Origin: Opitutia bacterium
GTDB taxonomy: Bacteria; Verrucomicrobiota; Verrucomicrobiia; Opitutales; Opitutaceae
DNA: 34,881 bases
Assembly: GCA_947475065.1 (NCBI GenBank)
Contig: CANJLB010000003.1
Coordinates: 84,214 to 119,094, forward strand
Direction: 5' to 3'
This document shows, piece after piece, positions 1 to 9,612 of this stretch. Made by a program: the position numbers and the translations under genes. Numbering within the stretch: position 1 is the stretch's first letter; every line of letters begins with the position of its first letter. The notes beneath the pieces are model-generated. The model made no database searches. It was not told the origin of the DNA and saw only the letters and a program-made list of their open reading frames with translations.

Positions 1-2943
1 CTCGCCGCCGGCAACGGTGCGGCCCGCCTCACTGTCGCGTGGGGCGGGAAACAATTTGAAGTGCCGGTGACGGTCGCCAATTACACGAAGCCCGATCCGG
101 TGATCTTCAAGTTCGAGACGATGGCGGTGCTGACCAAGCAAGGCTGTGCCACCGGCTCCTGCCACGGCTCGCCCATGGGCAAGGCCGGGTTTGCCCTCTC
201 GCTCTTCGGCTACGACCCAACGATTGACCGCCGCTCGCTCACCCGCGACGGCTTCAGCCGCCGGATCAACAGCGTCGAGCCCACGGAAAGCCTGATGCTG
301 CGGAAGCCGCTGATGGAGCTCGACCATGTAGGCGGTAAAAAATTACACAAAGATGAGGCGCCCTACCAAACGCTGCTCACCTGGATCTCCGAGGGGGCCA
401 ACGTGGACCTGCCCGCCGTCGAATGCGTGCGTCTCGCGGTGTTTCCCGGCCCCGACCGCGTGCTCAAGGCCCCCAATCTCACACAGCAGCTCAGCGTGCT
501 CGCCTATTTCAGCGATGGCCGGGTGCGCGATGTCACGTCCATCGCCACCTATGACACGTCCAGCGCGGAGCTCGCCGTGGTGGATGCCGCCGGCCGTGTC
601 ACCGGCCGCCAGCGCGGGCAGGCCGCCATCAGTGTACGTTACCTGTCGCAGGTGCAGTCGGTCAATTTCACGACCATCGAGGACGTGCCGGGTTTCAAGT
701 GGAAAGCACCGCCTGAGAAAAGCTTTGTGGACACGCTGGTCAACGCGAAGCTCCGGCAGCTCCAATACCTGCCGGCCGAGACGTGCGATGACGCCACCTT
801 CGTGCGCCGTCTCTACCTCGACCTCACCGGGCTCATCCCGACTGGCGACGACGCCCGCCGCTTCATCGAGAGCAAAGTGCCGGACAAGCGCGCCAAGCTC
901 ATTGACGAGCTGCTCGCGAGCGAGGATTACGCGCGTTTCTGGGCGCTTAAGGACGCCGACCTGATGCGCGTCTCGAAGACTCGGATGAGGGACGGCCGCG
1001 CCGAGATGTTCTCCGAGTGGCTCGTCAACGCGCAGCGCCAGGACCTGCCCTACACGGAGTATGCCCGCCGGCTGCTCACCGCCAACGGCGACACCCTCGC
1101 GGTGCCCGAGGCCAATTTCCTCTTTGCCATCGCCAAGCCCGAGGAACGCACCGAGATGACCGCGCAACTGTTTCTCGGCTCCCGGCTCGACTGTACCAAG
1201 TGCCACAACCACCCTTACGAGAAATGGACGATGAACGACTATTACAGCCTTTCGGCCGTGTTTGCCCGCACCGCGTCGGACCAGGGCATCATCTCGACGA
1301 CCGCCACCGGCGAGAGCGTGCATCCGCTCTCCAAGCAGCCGATGAGGGCCTGGGGAGCGACGGTCGCGACACCTGACACCGCCGACCGCCGCGAGGGTTT
1401 CGCCAGCTGGCTCACGCAGCCCGACAATCCCTTCTTCGCCCGCGTCGAGGTCAACCGCATCTGGGCGCAGCTCCTTGGGCGCGGCATCGTGGAGCCGGTG
1501 GACGACTTCCGCTCGTCCAACCCGCCCTCCAACGGCCCGTTGCTCGACGCGCTCGCGAAGGAGTTTGTCGCCGGCGGCTACCGGCGCAAGCAGATCGTCC
1601 GCCTCATCTGCAACAGCCAGACCTACCAGCGCACGACAGCCACCACCGCGCTCAACGCCACCGACGAAACCCTGTTCTCCCACGCGCGCCCCCGCCTGCT
1701 TTCTGCCGAGCAGCTCAAGGACGCCGTCGGCCTCGCCGCCGGCACGCTATCCCCGCTGAAGGTCTCGCCCGAGCAGCTTGCCCGCAACGAGGCCGAGCTA
1801 GCGCAACGCCGTGCCGAGCTCGAGCCGGCCTTCCCGGCCTGGCTGGAGCGCTCGGCGGTCGACGCCACGGGCCGCGATTTCTGGGCTGGCGGCTGGTATG
1901 CCGTGGGCCCGTTCAGCCTCGATCCCAACGATGAGAAAGCCACTGATGCTTTTGGCCCCGAGCTCGCGCCCGTGGATTTCACGGCCACGTTTGACAAGGG
2001 TCGGCGCCAGTGGCGCCCGCGCCCCGAGTGGAACGACCCCGAGCCGGCCTACACGATGGATGCCCCCAAGGACTCCACTCACTACGTCGCCCGCGAAATT
2101 TTTTCCCGCACGCCGAGGACCCTCCAGGTCGCCGCGCTCGGCAACGGCATGATCTGGGTCAACGGCCAGCCCGCGCTGAAAGAGCCGATCAAAGGCGAGG
2201 GCAACCTCGAGCTCAAGCTGGCCGCCGGCCGCAACCTCGTGCTCATGAAAATAACTGGCAAGGAGGAGGAGGCCATTTTCCGTTTCCGTTTCGACGAAAA
2301 CAACACCCCGCCCCCCGCCGCGACCGCCGGCGACGACGATCCCGCCGCCGCCTTTGCCCAGTCCCTGGCAGCGCTGAACTCCATTCTGGAGGCCTCCGCC
2401 AGCGGGACACCCGCCGCCCCCGCGCGACCTGGGTTGCTCCCGCAGGTAATCGGGCTGCTGGCCAAGCCCGTCGCGCAAATCACCGCCGCCGAGCGCCAGC
2501 TCATCCACGACTATTATCCGCTGATGGACGAAACCTACCTCGCCATCCAGCGCCGGCAGGCCGACCGCCCTTCCACCGCGTCCTTCGCCACGCAGCGCTC
2601 CGTGCCCGAGGCCGACCCCTTCATGGCCGCCTTTGGCCAGCCGAAGCGTGAGACCGCGTGCAGCTGCGAGCGCGTGAACGCGCCCACGCTGCTGCAGGCC
2701 CTGGAGCTGCTCAACGGCAAGACGCTCTACTCGTCCGTCCAGACCGGCTCCGCCCGCTACGCCAGGCTCGGCGAGGACGAGCTGCTCGACCGGCTCTACC
2801 TCTCCGCGCTTGCGCGGTTCCCGGCGGCAACGGAGCGCACGACCGGCCGGCAGTTCCTCGCGGCCGCGCCGAAACGCGACGACGCCGTGATGGACCTGCT
2901 CTGGTCGGTGCTCAACACCCGCGAGTTTCTCTTCCAGCACTGA
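1..2943 (+). CDS. DUF1549/DUF1553 cytochrome-type protein, 5' partial
   Basis: The frame is open from base 1, so the start lies outside the window; 980 codons are visible. Counting codons from base 1: a heme-like CX4CH motif (C49, C54-H55) as usual in this family, a bacterial Ig-like (BIG2) domain at about 147-215, DUF1549 from about 242, a CxxCH motif (C398, C401-H402) followed by NHP, and DUF1553 from about 464 to the end. DUF1553 is split by a beta-sandwich insert at about 627-767 that resembles galactose-binding folds and is common in the family. Such proteins are abundant in Planctomycetes and Verrucomicrobia and are thought to be extracytoplasmic c-type cytochromes linked to polysaccharide breakdown; no reaction is established. 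It is followed after 19 bp by its usual partner, a PSCyt1-WD40 protein. The family call is firm; the role is inferred. Confidence 0.93.
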   Translation, partial: LAAGNGAARLTVAWGGKQFEVPVTVANYTKPDPVIFKFETMAVLTKQGCATGSCHGSPMGKAGFALSLFGYDPTIDRRSLTRDGFSRRINSVEPTESLMLRKPLMELDHVGGKKLHKDEAPYQTLLTWISEGANVDLPAVECVRLAVFPGPDRVLKAPNLTQQLSVLAYFSDGRVRDVTSIATYDTSSAELAVVDAAGRVTGRQRGQAAISVRYLSQVQSVNFTTIEDVPGFKWKAPPEKSFVDTLVNAKLRQLQYLPAETCDDATFVRRLYLDLTGLIPTGDDARRFIESKVPDKRAKLIDELLASEDYARFWALKDADLMRVSKTRMRDGRAEMFSEWLVNAQRQDLPYTEYARRLLTANGDTLAVPEANFLFAIAKPEERTEMTAQLFLGSRLDCTKCHNHPYEKWTMNDYYSLSAVFARTASDQGIISTTATGESVHPLSKQPMRAWGATVATPDTADRREGFASWLTQPDNPFFARVEVNRIWAQLLGRGIVEPVDDFRSSNPPSNGPLLDALAKEFVAGGYRRKQIVRLICNSQTYQRTTATTALNATDETLFSHARPRLLSAEQLKDAVGLAAGTLSPLKVSPEQLARNEAELAQRRAELEPAFPAWLERSAVDATGRDFWAGGWYAVGPFSLDPNDEKATDAFGPELAPVDFTATFDKGRRQWRPRPEWNDPEPAYTMDAPKDSTHYVAREIFSRTPRTLQVAALGNGMIWVNGQPALKEPIKGEGNLELKLAAGRNLVLMKITGKEEEAIFRFRFDENNTPPPAATAGDDDPAAAFAQSLAALNSILEASASGTPAAPARPGLLPQVIGLLAKPVAQITAAERQLIHDYYPLMDETYLAIQRRQADRPSTASFATQRSVPEADPFMAAFGQPKRETACSCERVNAPTLLQALELLNGKTLYSSVQTGSARYARLGEDELLDRLYLSALARFPAATERTTGRQFLAAAPKRDDAVMDLLWSVLNTREFLFQH

Positions 2944-2962
2944 GCCCCGTGGTCCGACGATC

Positions 2963-4426
2963 ATGTCCATGCGCGCCCCGCTTTTCCCCCGTTTTGCCCT
3001 CGCACTGCTCGCCACACTCGCCGCGCTGTCCGGCTCAGCCCGCGCCGCCGAGGTGAGCTTCATGCGCGACCTCGCGCCGTTGCTGGTGCAACGCTGCACC
3101 GGTTGCCACGGCGCGACCAAGGAGGAGGGCAGCTACCGGCTGCACACCTTTGAGCGCCTGATGGAGGGCGACCCGTCTGCCATCGTACCAGGCCACCCGG
3201 AAAAATCGGAGCTGTTCGCGCGCATCACCGAGCCCAATGCGAGCGACCGGATGCCGCAGGAGGACGCTGCGCTCACGCCGGCGCAGGTGGAGCTGTTTCG
3301 CGCGTGGATCCTCGCGGGTGCGAAGTTTGACGGCGCCGACCCGAAGGCACCTTTCAAGACCCTGTTCGGCCCGCGCGAGCACCCCGCCGCGCCGGCCCGC
3401 TATACCACCCCCGTGCCCGTGCTCGCCGTGGTGATCGCGCCCGGCGGCAAGGAGGTCGCCGTCGGCGGCTATCACGAGGTCACGATCTGGGACACCGTCA
3501 CCGGGCTCCTCCTTCGCCGGCTCGACCATCTGCCGCAAAAAATCCAGTCGCTCGCCTATAGCCAGGACGGCCGCCAGCTCCTGGTGGGCGGCGGCACCCC
3601 CGGCGACTACGGCGAGCTCGCACTCGTGGACGCCGCCACGGGCAAACGCCTCCGCGTGCTCGACACCTTTGGCGACGTGGTGCTCTCCGCCAGCTTCCGC
3701 GCCGACGGCCAGCGCATCGCCGCCGGCTCCGCCGACCAGACCGTGCGCGTCTACGACGTGGCGGACGGCCACCGGCTCTGGAGCATGAAACTCCACGCCG
3801 ACTGGGTGACCGGAGTGAGCTTCAGCGCCGACCAGCGTTACGTTGCCAGCTCCAGCAAGGACAAAACTGTGAAAATCTACGAGGCCGAGACCGGCACGCT
3901 CTACACCACCTACACCGGCCACAACCAGATCCTCGGCCAGTATGCCGGGCAGAACCCTGTCTATGCCGTGAAGTTCACCGCCGACTCGCCGGTCGCCGTG
4001 AGCGCCGGCGGGGGAGCCTGGCTCCAGCTTTGGGAGCCCGAGAAGGCCCGCGATGAAAACGGCACCGCCGCCGACATGGAGCTGCGGTTCAGGAAAGTGG
4101 GCCACGCCCGTTACATCGCCCACGAGCTGAAGCAGGAGGTCTTTGCCCTTGCTGTGAGCCAGGGGCAGATCTTCGCGGCCTCGGCCGACGGCCAGGTGAA
4201 ACAGTTCGACCTGGCTACCATGGGCGAGGTCCGGACCTACACCGGGCACAAAGACTGGGTGTATGCCCTCGACTATGACGGCGCGACGCAACGGCTGGCG
4301 ACGGGCGGCTACGACGGCGAGGTGCGCGTCTGGGACACGATTTCCGGGGCCTGCCTGATGACTTTTCAGGCCATGCCCGGAAATCCGAACATTGCGACGA
4401 GGGTGGCACAAGCCGGCAACAAGTAG
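2963..4426 (+). CDS. PSCyt1-type cytochrome with WD40 propeller
   Basis: This 487-residue protein has a signal peptide (about 1-28, ending SARA) and then a planctomycete-type cytochrome c domain (PSCyt1) with the heme motif CTGCH at 45-49 and the family's PGHPEKSEL and RMPQ segments. From about residue 145 to the end it consists of WD40-like repeats, for example TVRVYDVADG, KTVKIYEAETG and GEVRVWDTISG, which should fold as a beta-propeller in the periplasm or on the outer surface. It lies 19 bp after the DUF1549/DUF1553 gene and 41 bp before the GH31 gene, so all are probably co-transcribed. The pairing with DUF1549/DUF1553 is typical and suggests an electron-transfer or scaffold partnership, which is inference. 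A second ATG two codons downstream is an equally possible start. Confidence 0.92.
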   Translation: MSMRAPLFPRFALALLATLAALSGSARAAEVSFMRDLAPLLVQRCTGCHGATKEEGSYRLHTFERLMEGDPSAIVPGHPEKSELFARITEPNASDRMPQEDAALTPAQVELFRAWILAGAKFDGADPKAPFKTLFGPREHPAAPARYTTPVPVLAVVIAPGGKEVAVGGYHEVTIWDTVTGLLLRRLDHLPQKIQSLAYSQDGRQLLVGGGTPGDYGELALVDAATGKRLRVLDTFGDVVLSASFRADGQRIAAGSADQTVRVYDVADGHRLWSMKLHADWVTGVSFSADQRYVASSSKDKTVKIYEAETGTLYTTYTGHNQILGQYAGQNPVYAVKFTADSPVAVSAGGGAWLQLWEPEKARDENGTAADMELRFRKVGHARYIAHELKQEVFALAVSQGQIFAASADGQVKQFDLATMGEVRTYTGHKDWVYALDYDGATQRLATGGYDGEVRVWDTISGACLMTFQAMPGNPNIATRVAQAGNK

Positions 4427-4467
4427 GTGAACGTCCCGGCGGTCACTCCGCAACTCGCCTCCATCTT

Positions 4468-7140
4468 ATGAGATCATTCCTTTGGATTCGTGCAGCCATG
4501 GTCGCGATCTGCTGCGTGTTTTCCGCCAGGCTGGCTGAGGCCGCGCCTTCGCCGGTGCTTTCGGCGCTGAAGGACGCAACCGGCGTCACGCTCAGGCTGC
4601 AAACCGGAGTCTTGCGGCTGGAAGTGTGCGATGACTGCACCATCCATGTCACCGCCTGTGCAGCGGAGAAGCTGCCCGATAAGAAGGAATTTGTGGTCAC
4701 GCGCCAATGGACCGCGACGCCATTCCAGTGGCGTGAAGAGCCGGCCAAATTTGTGCTTTCCACGGCCCGCATGGGAGTTGAGGTGGACCGCGCCACCGGC
4801 GGGTTGTCATTTGTGGATGCAGCGGGGAAAACGTTGCTGCGTGAGCCGGCCAGCGGCGGTCGGACTCTGACCAGCGCCCGGCAATCAACCGACAGTTCCG
4901 CTCCGCTCTTCAGTCTCGAGCAGATTTTTATTTCTCCCGATGATGAGCGACTCTACGGCCTGGCCCAGGCGCAGGACGGTGCGTGGAATTGGCGCGGATT
5001 GCCGATCGAACTGCGACAGGTCAACACGCAGACGGCGTTTCCGGTACTGGTTTCCAGTTACGGCTATGGCCTGCTGTGGGACAACGCCTCGCTCACCGAC
5101 TTCAACCCGGTGGACCAGGCAATCACGCTTGCAGCCGACAGCCCCCCCTCCCCCGCCCCGGTGGGCGGACCGACGGCGACCGAGCAGTTGCCGGCTGCTC
5201 CCCCGGCGCGCGGGCGCGGCAGGGGGCCGGCACCGACCGTCGTCCGCACCGGCACATTCACCAGCGATGCGGCCGGCGAATATGTGTTTTTCGCCAAAGA
5301 CGGCGACCGGCGCAACGAACTCGGCATCGTCGTGAACGGTCAGACGGTCGCACGAATTCAGAACCAATGGGTGCCGTATACGGTGGCCGGAAAACTGACG
5401 CTCCCGGCCAACACGACGGTGCCGGTCCGTCTCCTGGGGGGTGGGCGGGACGCGAAGCTATTTGCACGGCCGCTGGGCAAAACCACCACGTTTCGGTCGC
5501 AGCTCGGGGAAGGGATTGATTACTGGTTTTTTTACGGGCCGGAGATGGACGACGTGATCGCCGCCTATCGCACTGCGACCGGCACGGCCCCCTTGTGGCC
5601 GGAGTGGGCCTATGGCTTCTGGCAATGCCGCGAACGCTACTCCAGCTCCCAGCAGATCCTCGACACCGTGGCGGAATTTCGTCAACGAAAGATCCCCATC
5701 GATCTGATCGTGCAGGATTGGCAATACTGGGGCTCGCATGGATGGGGCGCTTACGAATGGGACACCTCGAAGTATCCCGATCCCGCCAAACTGATCAGTT
5801 CCTTGCATGAGCAAAACACGCATTTCATGATTTCAGTCTGGTCCAACCCAAAGGGCAAGGCGGGCGCGGATCTGACCGCCCGCAAATATGTCCTGCCCGG
5901 CACCGACTGGGTGGACCAGTTCAACCCAGACGCGCGTGACCTTCGTTGGAAATACCTTGACGAGGCCTTTTTCAGCGCCGGCACGGATGCATGGTGGCAG
6001 GACGCGACCGAGCCCGCCGACGATGGCAACCCGATGGCCGGCAGCTCGGTGTTCCTGGGACCGGGTGACCTTTACCGCAATGCCTACCCGCTCTTCGCCA
6101 ACCAAACCGTCTATGATGGCCAGAGGCGGACCTCACCGGACAAGCGCGTGGTGATTCTCACCCGCTCGGCCTATCCAGGGCAGCAGCGCTTTGCGACCGC
6201 ACTGTGGTCAGGCGACATCAATGGCGACTGGGAGACGTTACGCCGGCAGATTCCTGCCGGGCTCAACGTGAGCCTCGCCGGCCTGCCCTATTGGACGACC
6301 GACACTGGCGGCTTTTTTCGCCCGCGCGACCAATATCAATCCGAGGATTTTGCCGATCTGCTGGTGCGTTGGTTTCAGTTCAGCACATTCTGCCCGGTGC
6401 AACGCATCCACGGCTACCAGAGCGAAACGGAGTTTTGGAAGTATCCGCGCGCCGAGCAGACGCTGGTCGCCTACGACCGGCTCCGCTACCGGATGTTGCC
6501 CTACATCTATTCCATGGCGTGGCGGGTGACGCATGACCACTACACGATGATGCGTCCGCTGGTGATGGATTTTCGCTCCGACGAGACGGCGGCCGACATT
6601 GCTGACGAATATATGTTTGGGCCGGCGTTTCTCGTCAGCCCGGTCACGCAGCCGAAGGCGGCCGCGCGCTCCGTGTACCTGCCAGTGGGTGCCAAATGGA
6701 CCGACTTCTGGACCGGTGCGCCGACAGCTGCCGGACGAAGCGACGTGGCAGCGCCGCCGGAACAAATTCCACTCATGGTGCGCGCCGGCAGCATCGTGCC
6801 GCTCGGGCCGGACCAGCAATATGCCCGGGAGAAGCCCGCCGACCCCATTGAGCTGCGCGTCTATCCCGGCGCCGACGGCACATTCACGCTCTACGAGGAC
6901 GAAGGCGACAGCTACCGTTATGAGCAGGGCGCATCTGCCACCATCCCGATGAGCTGGGACGAGTCGCGGAAAACCCTGAAGATCGGCGACCGCTTGGGTG
7001 AATTTCCCGGCATGTTGCGAAATCGCACGTTCCGCGTCGTCTGGGTGCGGCCCGGCAAGGGAGTTGGGCCGACAGCCGAAGCGAGTGCCGACGCGGTCAT
7101 TCTCTACACCGGCAAGGCGGTCGAGGTTCAAGCACCATGA
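4468..7140 (+). CDS. GH31 alpha-glycosidase with PA14 insert, probable alpha-xylosidase
   Basis: This is an 890-residue secreted enzyme: signal peptide at about 1-26, N-terminal DUF4968-like beta-sandwich, PA14-like insert at about 215-335 preceded by a Pro/Ala/Gly-Arg linker, (beta/alpha)8 catalytic domain, and a C-terminal DUF5110 beta domain (FTLYEDEGDSYRYE). The GH31 nucleophile should be D512 in WWQDATEP and the acid/base D583 in SGDINGDW. A PA14 insert at this place is known from xyloglucan-active alpha-xylosidases of Bacteroides and Cellvibrio, so release of xylose from xyloglucan-type oligosaccharides is the favoured activity; alpha-glucosidase or another GH31 activity cannot be excluded. 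Its stop overlaps the start of the GH29 gene by four bases (ATGA), implying translational coupling and a shared substrate. Confidence 0.9.
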   Translation: MRSFLWIRAAMVAICCVFSARLAEAAPSPVLSALKDATGVTLRLQTGVLRLEVCDDCTIHVTACAAEKLPDKKEFVVTRQWTATPFQWREEPAKFVLSTARMGVEVDRATGGLSFVDAAGKTLLREPASGGRTLTSARQSTDSSAPLFSLEQIFISPDDERLYGLAQAQDGAWNWRGLPIELRQVNTQTAFPVLVSSYGYGLLWDNASLTDFNPVDQAITLAADSPPSPAPVGGPTATEQLPAAPPARGRGRGPAPTVVRTGTFTSDAAGEYVFFAKDGDRRNELGIVVNGQTVARIQNQWVPYTVAGKLTLPANTTVPVRLLGGGRDAKLFARPLGKTTTFRSQLGEGIDYWFFYGPEMDDVIAAYRTATGTAPLWPEWAYGFWQCRERYSSSQQILDTVAEFRQRKIPIDLIVQDWQYWGSHGWGAYEWDTSKYPDPAKLISSLHEQNTHFMISVWSNPKGKAGADLTARKYVLPGTDWVDQFNPDARDLRWKYLDEAFFSAGTDAWWQDATEPADDGNPMAGSSVFLGPGDLYRNAYPLFANQTVYDGQRRTSPDKRVVILTRSAYPGQQRFATALWSGDINGDWETLRRQIPAGLNVSLAGLPYWTTDTGGFFRPRDQYQSEDFADLLVRWFQFSTFCPVQRIHGYQSETEFWKYPRAEQTLVAYDRLRYRMLPYIYSMAWRVTHDHYTMMRPLVMDFRSDETAADIADEYMFGPAFLVSPVTQPKAAARSVYLPVGAKWTDFWTGAPTAAGRSDVAAPPEQIPLMVRAGSIVPLGPDQQYAREKPADPIELRVYPGADGTFTLYEDEGDSYRYEQGASATIPMSWDESRKTLKIGDRLGEFPGMLRNRTFRVVWVRPGKGVGPTAEASADAVILYTGKAVEVQAP

Positions 7141-9485
7141 AAACACGCTCACTGATGATGTTGTTGGCCGGTCCGTTGCTTCTCACTGCGGCGTTGCCTG
7201 CGGCCGCTGCCGCCGGGAGGCAGACCATCGAGGCCGAGGCCGCGGGCTCTGATACCGGCGCCAAACTTGCCGACGGAGCGGCCTCGGGAGGTTATCTCGT
7301 CAGCCTTGACCTGCCGGGGGATGGCATCCGGTTTGCCGGGCTGCCCGCCGCGACCAAGCTGGCGATCCGCTATGCGTCAACGGCCGCGGGCACGATCAGC
7401 GTCGCGGTCAACGGCGGACCGGCGCGCAAGGTGAACGTTCATTCGTCGGGCGCCCCCGCAGGATCCTTCCTGCACGCGATCTTGGATCTCACGATCCCCG
7501 CCAACGCCGTGCTGGTCTTTCGGAAGGAGGCCGACGACGTCGCGGTGAACATTGACCGCATCGTCGTGGGTGCCGACGACCTCGGGCTGCCGCCGGACAT
7601 CTGGAACCTGCCGCCGCTGCCGGTGGCCGCAGGGGCGTATTCCGCCGACTGGAATGCGCTGGGCCGCGTTTACACTGTGCCCGAATGGTGGCGCGAGGCG
7701 AAGTTTGGCGCGTGGTCGCACTGGGATCCGCAGTCCATGCCCGAGCAGGGCGACTGGTATGCGCGGAAGATGTATCTGGAAAACGACCGGGTCTATTCGT
7801 TTCACACCACGACCTTCGGCCATCCTTCGGAATACGGCTACAAGGACATCGCCCACAACTGGGTGATCGACCGGTGGAATCCCGGCGAGCTGATGGACCT
7901 GTATGTCGGGATGGGCGCGCGCTATTTCGTGGCGATGGGCGTTCACCACGACAATTTCGATTGCTGGGACTCGGCCTATCAGCCGTGGAACTCCGTCCGC
8001 GTCGGCCCCAAGGTGGACATTGTCGGCACTTGGGAAAAGGTGGCCCGTGCGCACGGGCTGCGCTTCGGCATCGGCTTCCACAACACGCCGCCCCGGACCT
8101 GGGGCCAGTTCATGACGGTGCGCTACGCCAGCGACAGACGGGGGCCGAACCAGGGCGTGCCTTACGATGCGCTCCAGACGATCCTGGACGGGAAAGGCAA
8201 GTGGTGGGAGGGCTTGGATCCGGTGGACCTCTACGGGCCGCAGCACACCCGCACGGACCCGTTGCATTCCCCGTTCGCCAACCAGTTCATGTGGCGGGTG
8301 GATGACGCCATCACGAAATATCATCCCGACATGATTTATTTTGACGAGCATGCCGGCGATTCGCAGACGGATCTGGGCGTGCGCATGGGGCTGGGCTTTC
8401 TGGCGCCCCAGCTCATCGCAAACTACTACAACAAGTCTCTGCAATGGAACGGCGGAAAGATGGATGTCGTGGTCAACCTCAAGGGCGTGGGAGGCCGCTA
8501 CAACAGCTTCCAGAACAACCCAGAACTGCTGCCCCACGTTGACCGTGCGCTGGTCAAGAGTTCGGAAGCCATCATCGAGTCGCAGATCATGGCCTATCCT
8601 TTTCAGACGGAGACAAGCATCGCCGACTGGCATTACATGACCGGGCAGAAATACATGGATGCCCGGAGCGTCGTCCGCTCGCTGATGCGGAACGTCTCGC
8701 GCAACGGCACGATGCTGCTGAACCTCACCCAGCACGGACGCGGCGACCTCGACCCCGAGTTGATCCAGATTGCCCGCGATGTCGGGGGCTGGCTTAAGGT
8801 CAACGGCGAGGCGGTCTATGGCTCCCGCCCGTTCGAGGTCTTCGGCGACAATGCCGTCTGCTACACGCGCAACCACGGCGACGTCTATGCCACGTTGCTG
8901 GATTGGAACGGGGGCCCGGTCACGCTCAACGCCCTGCATGCCGGCGGGGCGACGCTCGGCAAGGTGTCCAAGGTTGAACTGCTTGGCTCCGACGTGGCGG
9001 TGACGTTTGTGCAGGACGATCAAGGACTGACCGTGACGTTCGGCGCCGAAGCGCCCTCGCAGCCGGCGATCACCGATCACGCGCTGGCGGTCGGATGCCG
9101 CGTGCTGCGCATCACCCACGACAAGGGCTGGCTCAACGATGACGACCCCGGCGTCACGGCCCCCGGATGGGTCCGCCGTTGCAACCTCGGTCTGGGTGAC
9201 TTCAACAACGACCTCACCATGAGCGAAACTCCGGGAGATGCCTGGACCGGTTCGTTCACCGGCAGCGGCGTCTCGGTTATCGCCCCAAGGGAGCCAGGTG
9301 CGGGTAAAATCGAAATTCGAATTGACGGCCGGGTCGTGACGATGGCGGACCTTTCCGCGACTGGCGCGCGTCAAGCCGCGCAGACCGTGAGTGAGGTGCG
9401 CGGGCTTGCCCCTGGCAAGCACACGATCGCCATTGTCAACCTTGGCCTAGGTCCGGTGGCGGTTGACGCCCTGATCATCCGATGA
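7137..9485 (+). CDS. GH29 alpha-L-fucosidase-like enzyme with two flanking carbohydrate-binding-like domains
   Basis: The 782-residue product starts with a signal peptide (about 1-26), then a CBM6/35-like beta-sandwich (about 28-150), the GH29 catalytic barrel (about 165-555), a beta domain, and a second galactose-binding-like module near the C-terminus (about 675-782, with SGVSVIAP and GLAPGKHTI). GH29 hallmarks are seen in EWWREAKFGAWSHW, MGVHHDNFDCWDS and DMIYFDEH, where D403 fits the nucleophile position. The reaction would be removal of terminal alpha-L-fucose (or a related sugar) from an external glycan. It overlaps the GH31 gene by four bases. With an alpha-xylosidase-type partner, fucosylated xyloglucan is an attractive substrate, but fucoidan or host glycans are possible. 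The general acid/base was not assigned. Confidence 0.88.
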   Translation: MKTRSLMMLLAGPLLLTAALPAAAAAGRQTIEAEAAGSDTGAKLADGAASGGYLVSLDLPGDGIRFAGLPAATKLAIRYASTAAGTISVAVNGGPARKVNVHSSGAPAGSFLHAILDLTIPANAVLVFRKEADDVAVNIDRIVVGADDLGLPPDIWNLPPLPVAAGAYSADWNALGRVYTVPEWWREAKFGAWSHWDPQSMPEQGDWYARKMYLENDRVYSFHTTTFGHPSEYGYKDIAHNWVIDRWNPGELMDLYVGMGARYFVAMGVHHDNFDCWDSAYQPWNSVRVGPKVDIVGTWEKVARAHGLRFGIGFHNTPPRTWGQFMTVRYASDRRGPNQGVPYDALQTILDGKGKWWEGLDPVDLYGPQHTRTDPLHSPFANQFMWRVDDAITKYHPDMIYFDEHAGDSQTDLGVRMGLGFLAPQLIANYYNKSLQWNGGKMDVVVNLKGVGGRYNSFQNNPELLPHVDRALVKSSEAIIESQIMAYPFQTETSIADWHYMTGQKYMDARSVVRSLMRNVSRNGTMLLNLTQHGRGDLDPELIQIARDVGGWLKVNGEAVYGSRPFEVFGDNAVCYTRNHGDVYATLLDWNGGPVTLNALHAGGATLGKVSKVELLGSDVAVTFVQDDQGLTVTFGAEAPSQPAITDHALAVGCRVLRITHDKGWLNDDDPGVTAPGWVRRCNLGLGDFNNDLTMSETPGDAWTGSFTGSGVSVIAPREPGAGKIEIRIDGRVVTMADLSATGARQAAQTVSEVRGLAPGKHTIAIVNLGLGPVAVDALIIR

Positions 9486-9612
9486 GCGAACGGCGCGCGC
9501 ATTGAATCATCTCTGACCATCGCGCCGACGCGCAGGATGCGCCGCCAGCCGTCATCGAGGCGAAGCCATTTCCGTGATACCCTGGCGCTTGCCCCGGGAG
9601 AGTTCATGATGC

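Noticed and set aside
7377-9422. A 681-codon open frame antisense to the GH29 gene
   Set aside because: High GC leaves long stop-free antisense frames; the product has no domain pattern, while the + strand carries a full GH29 enzyme. The same applies to 343-1683, 1798-3120 and 3035-4453 on the - strand.
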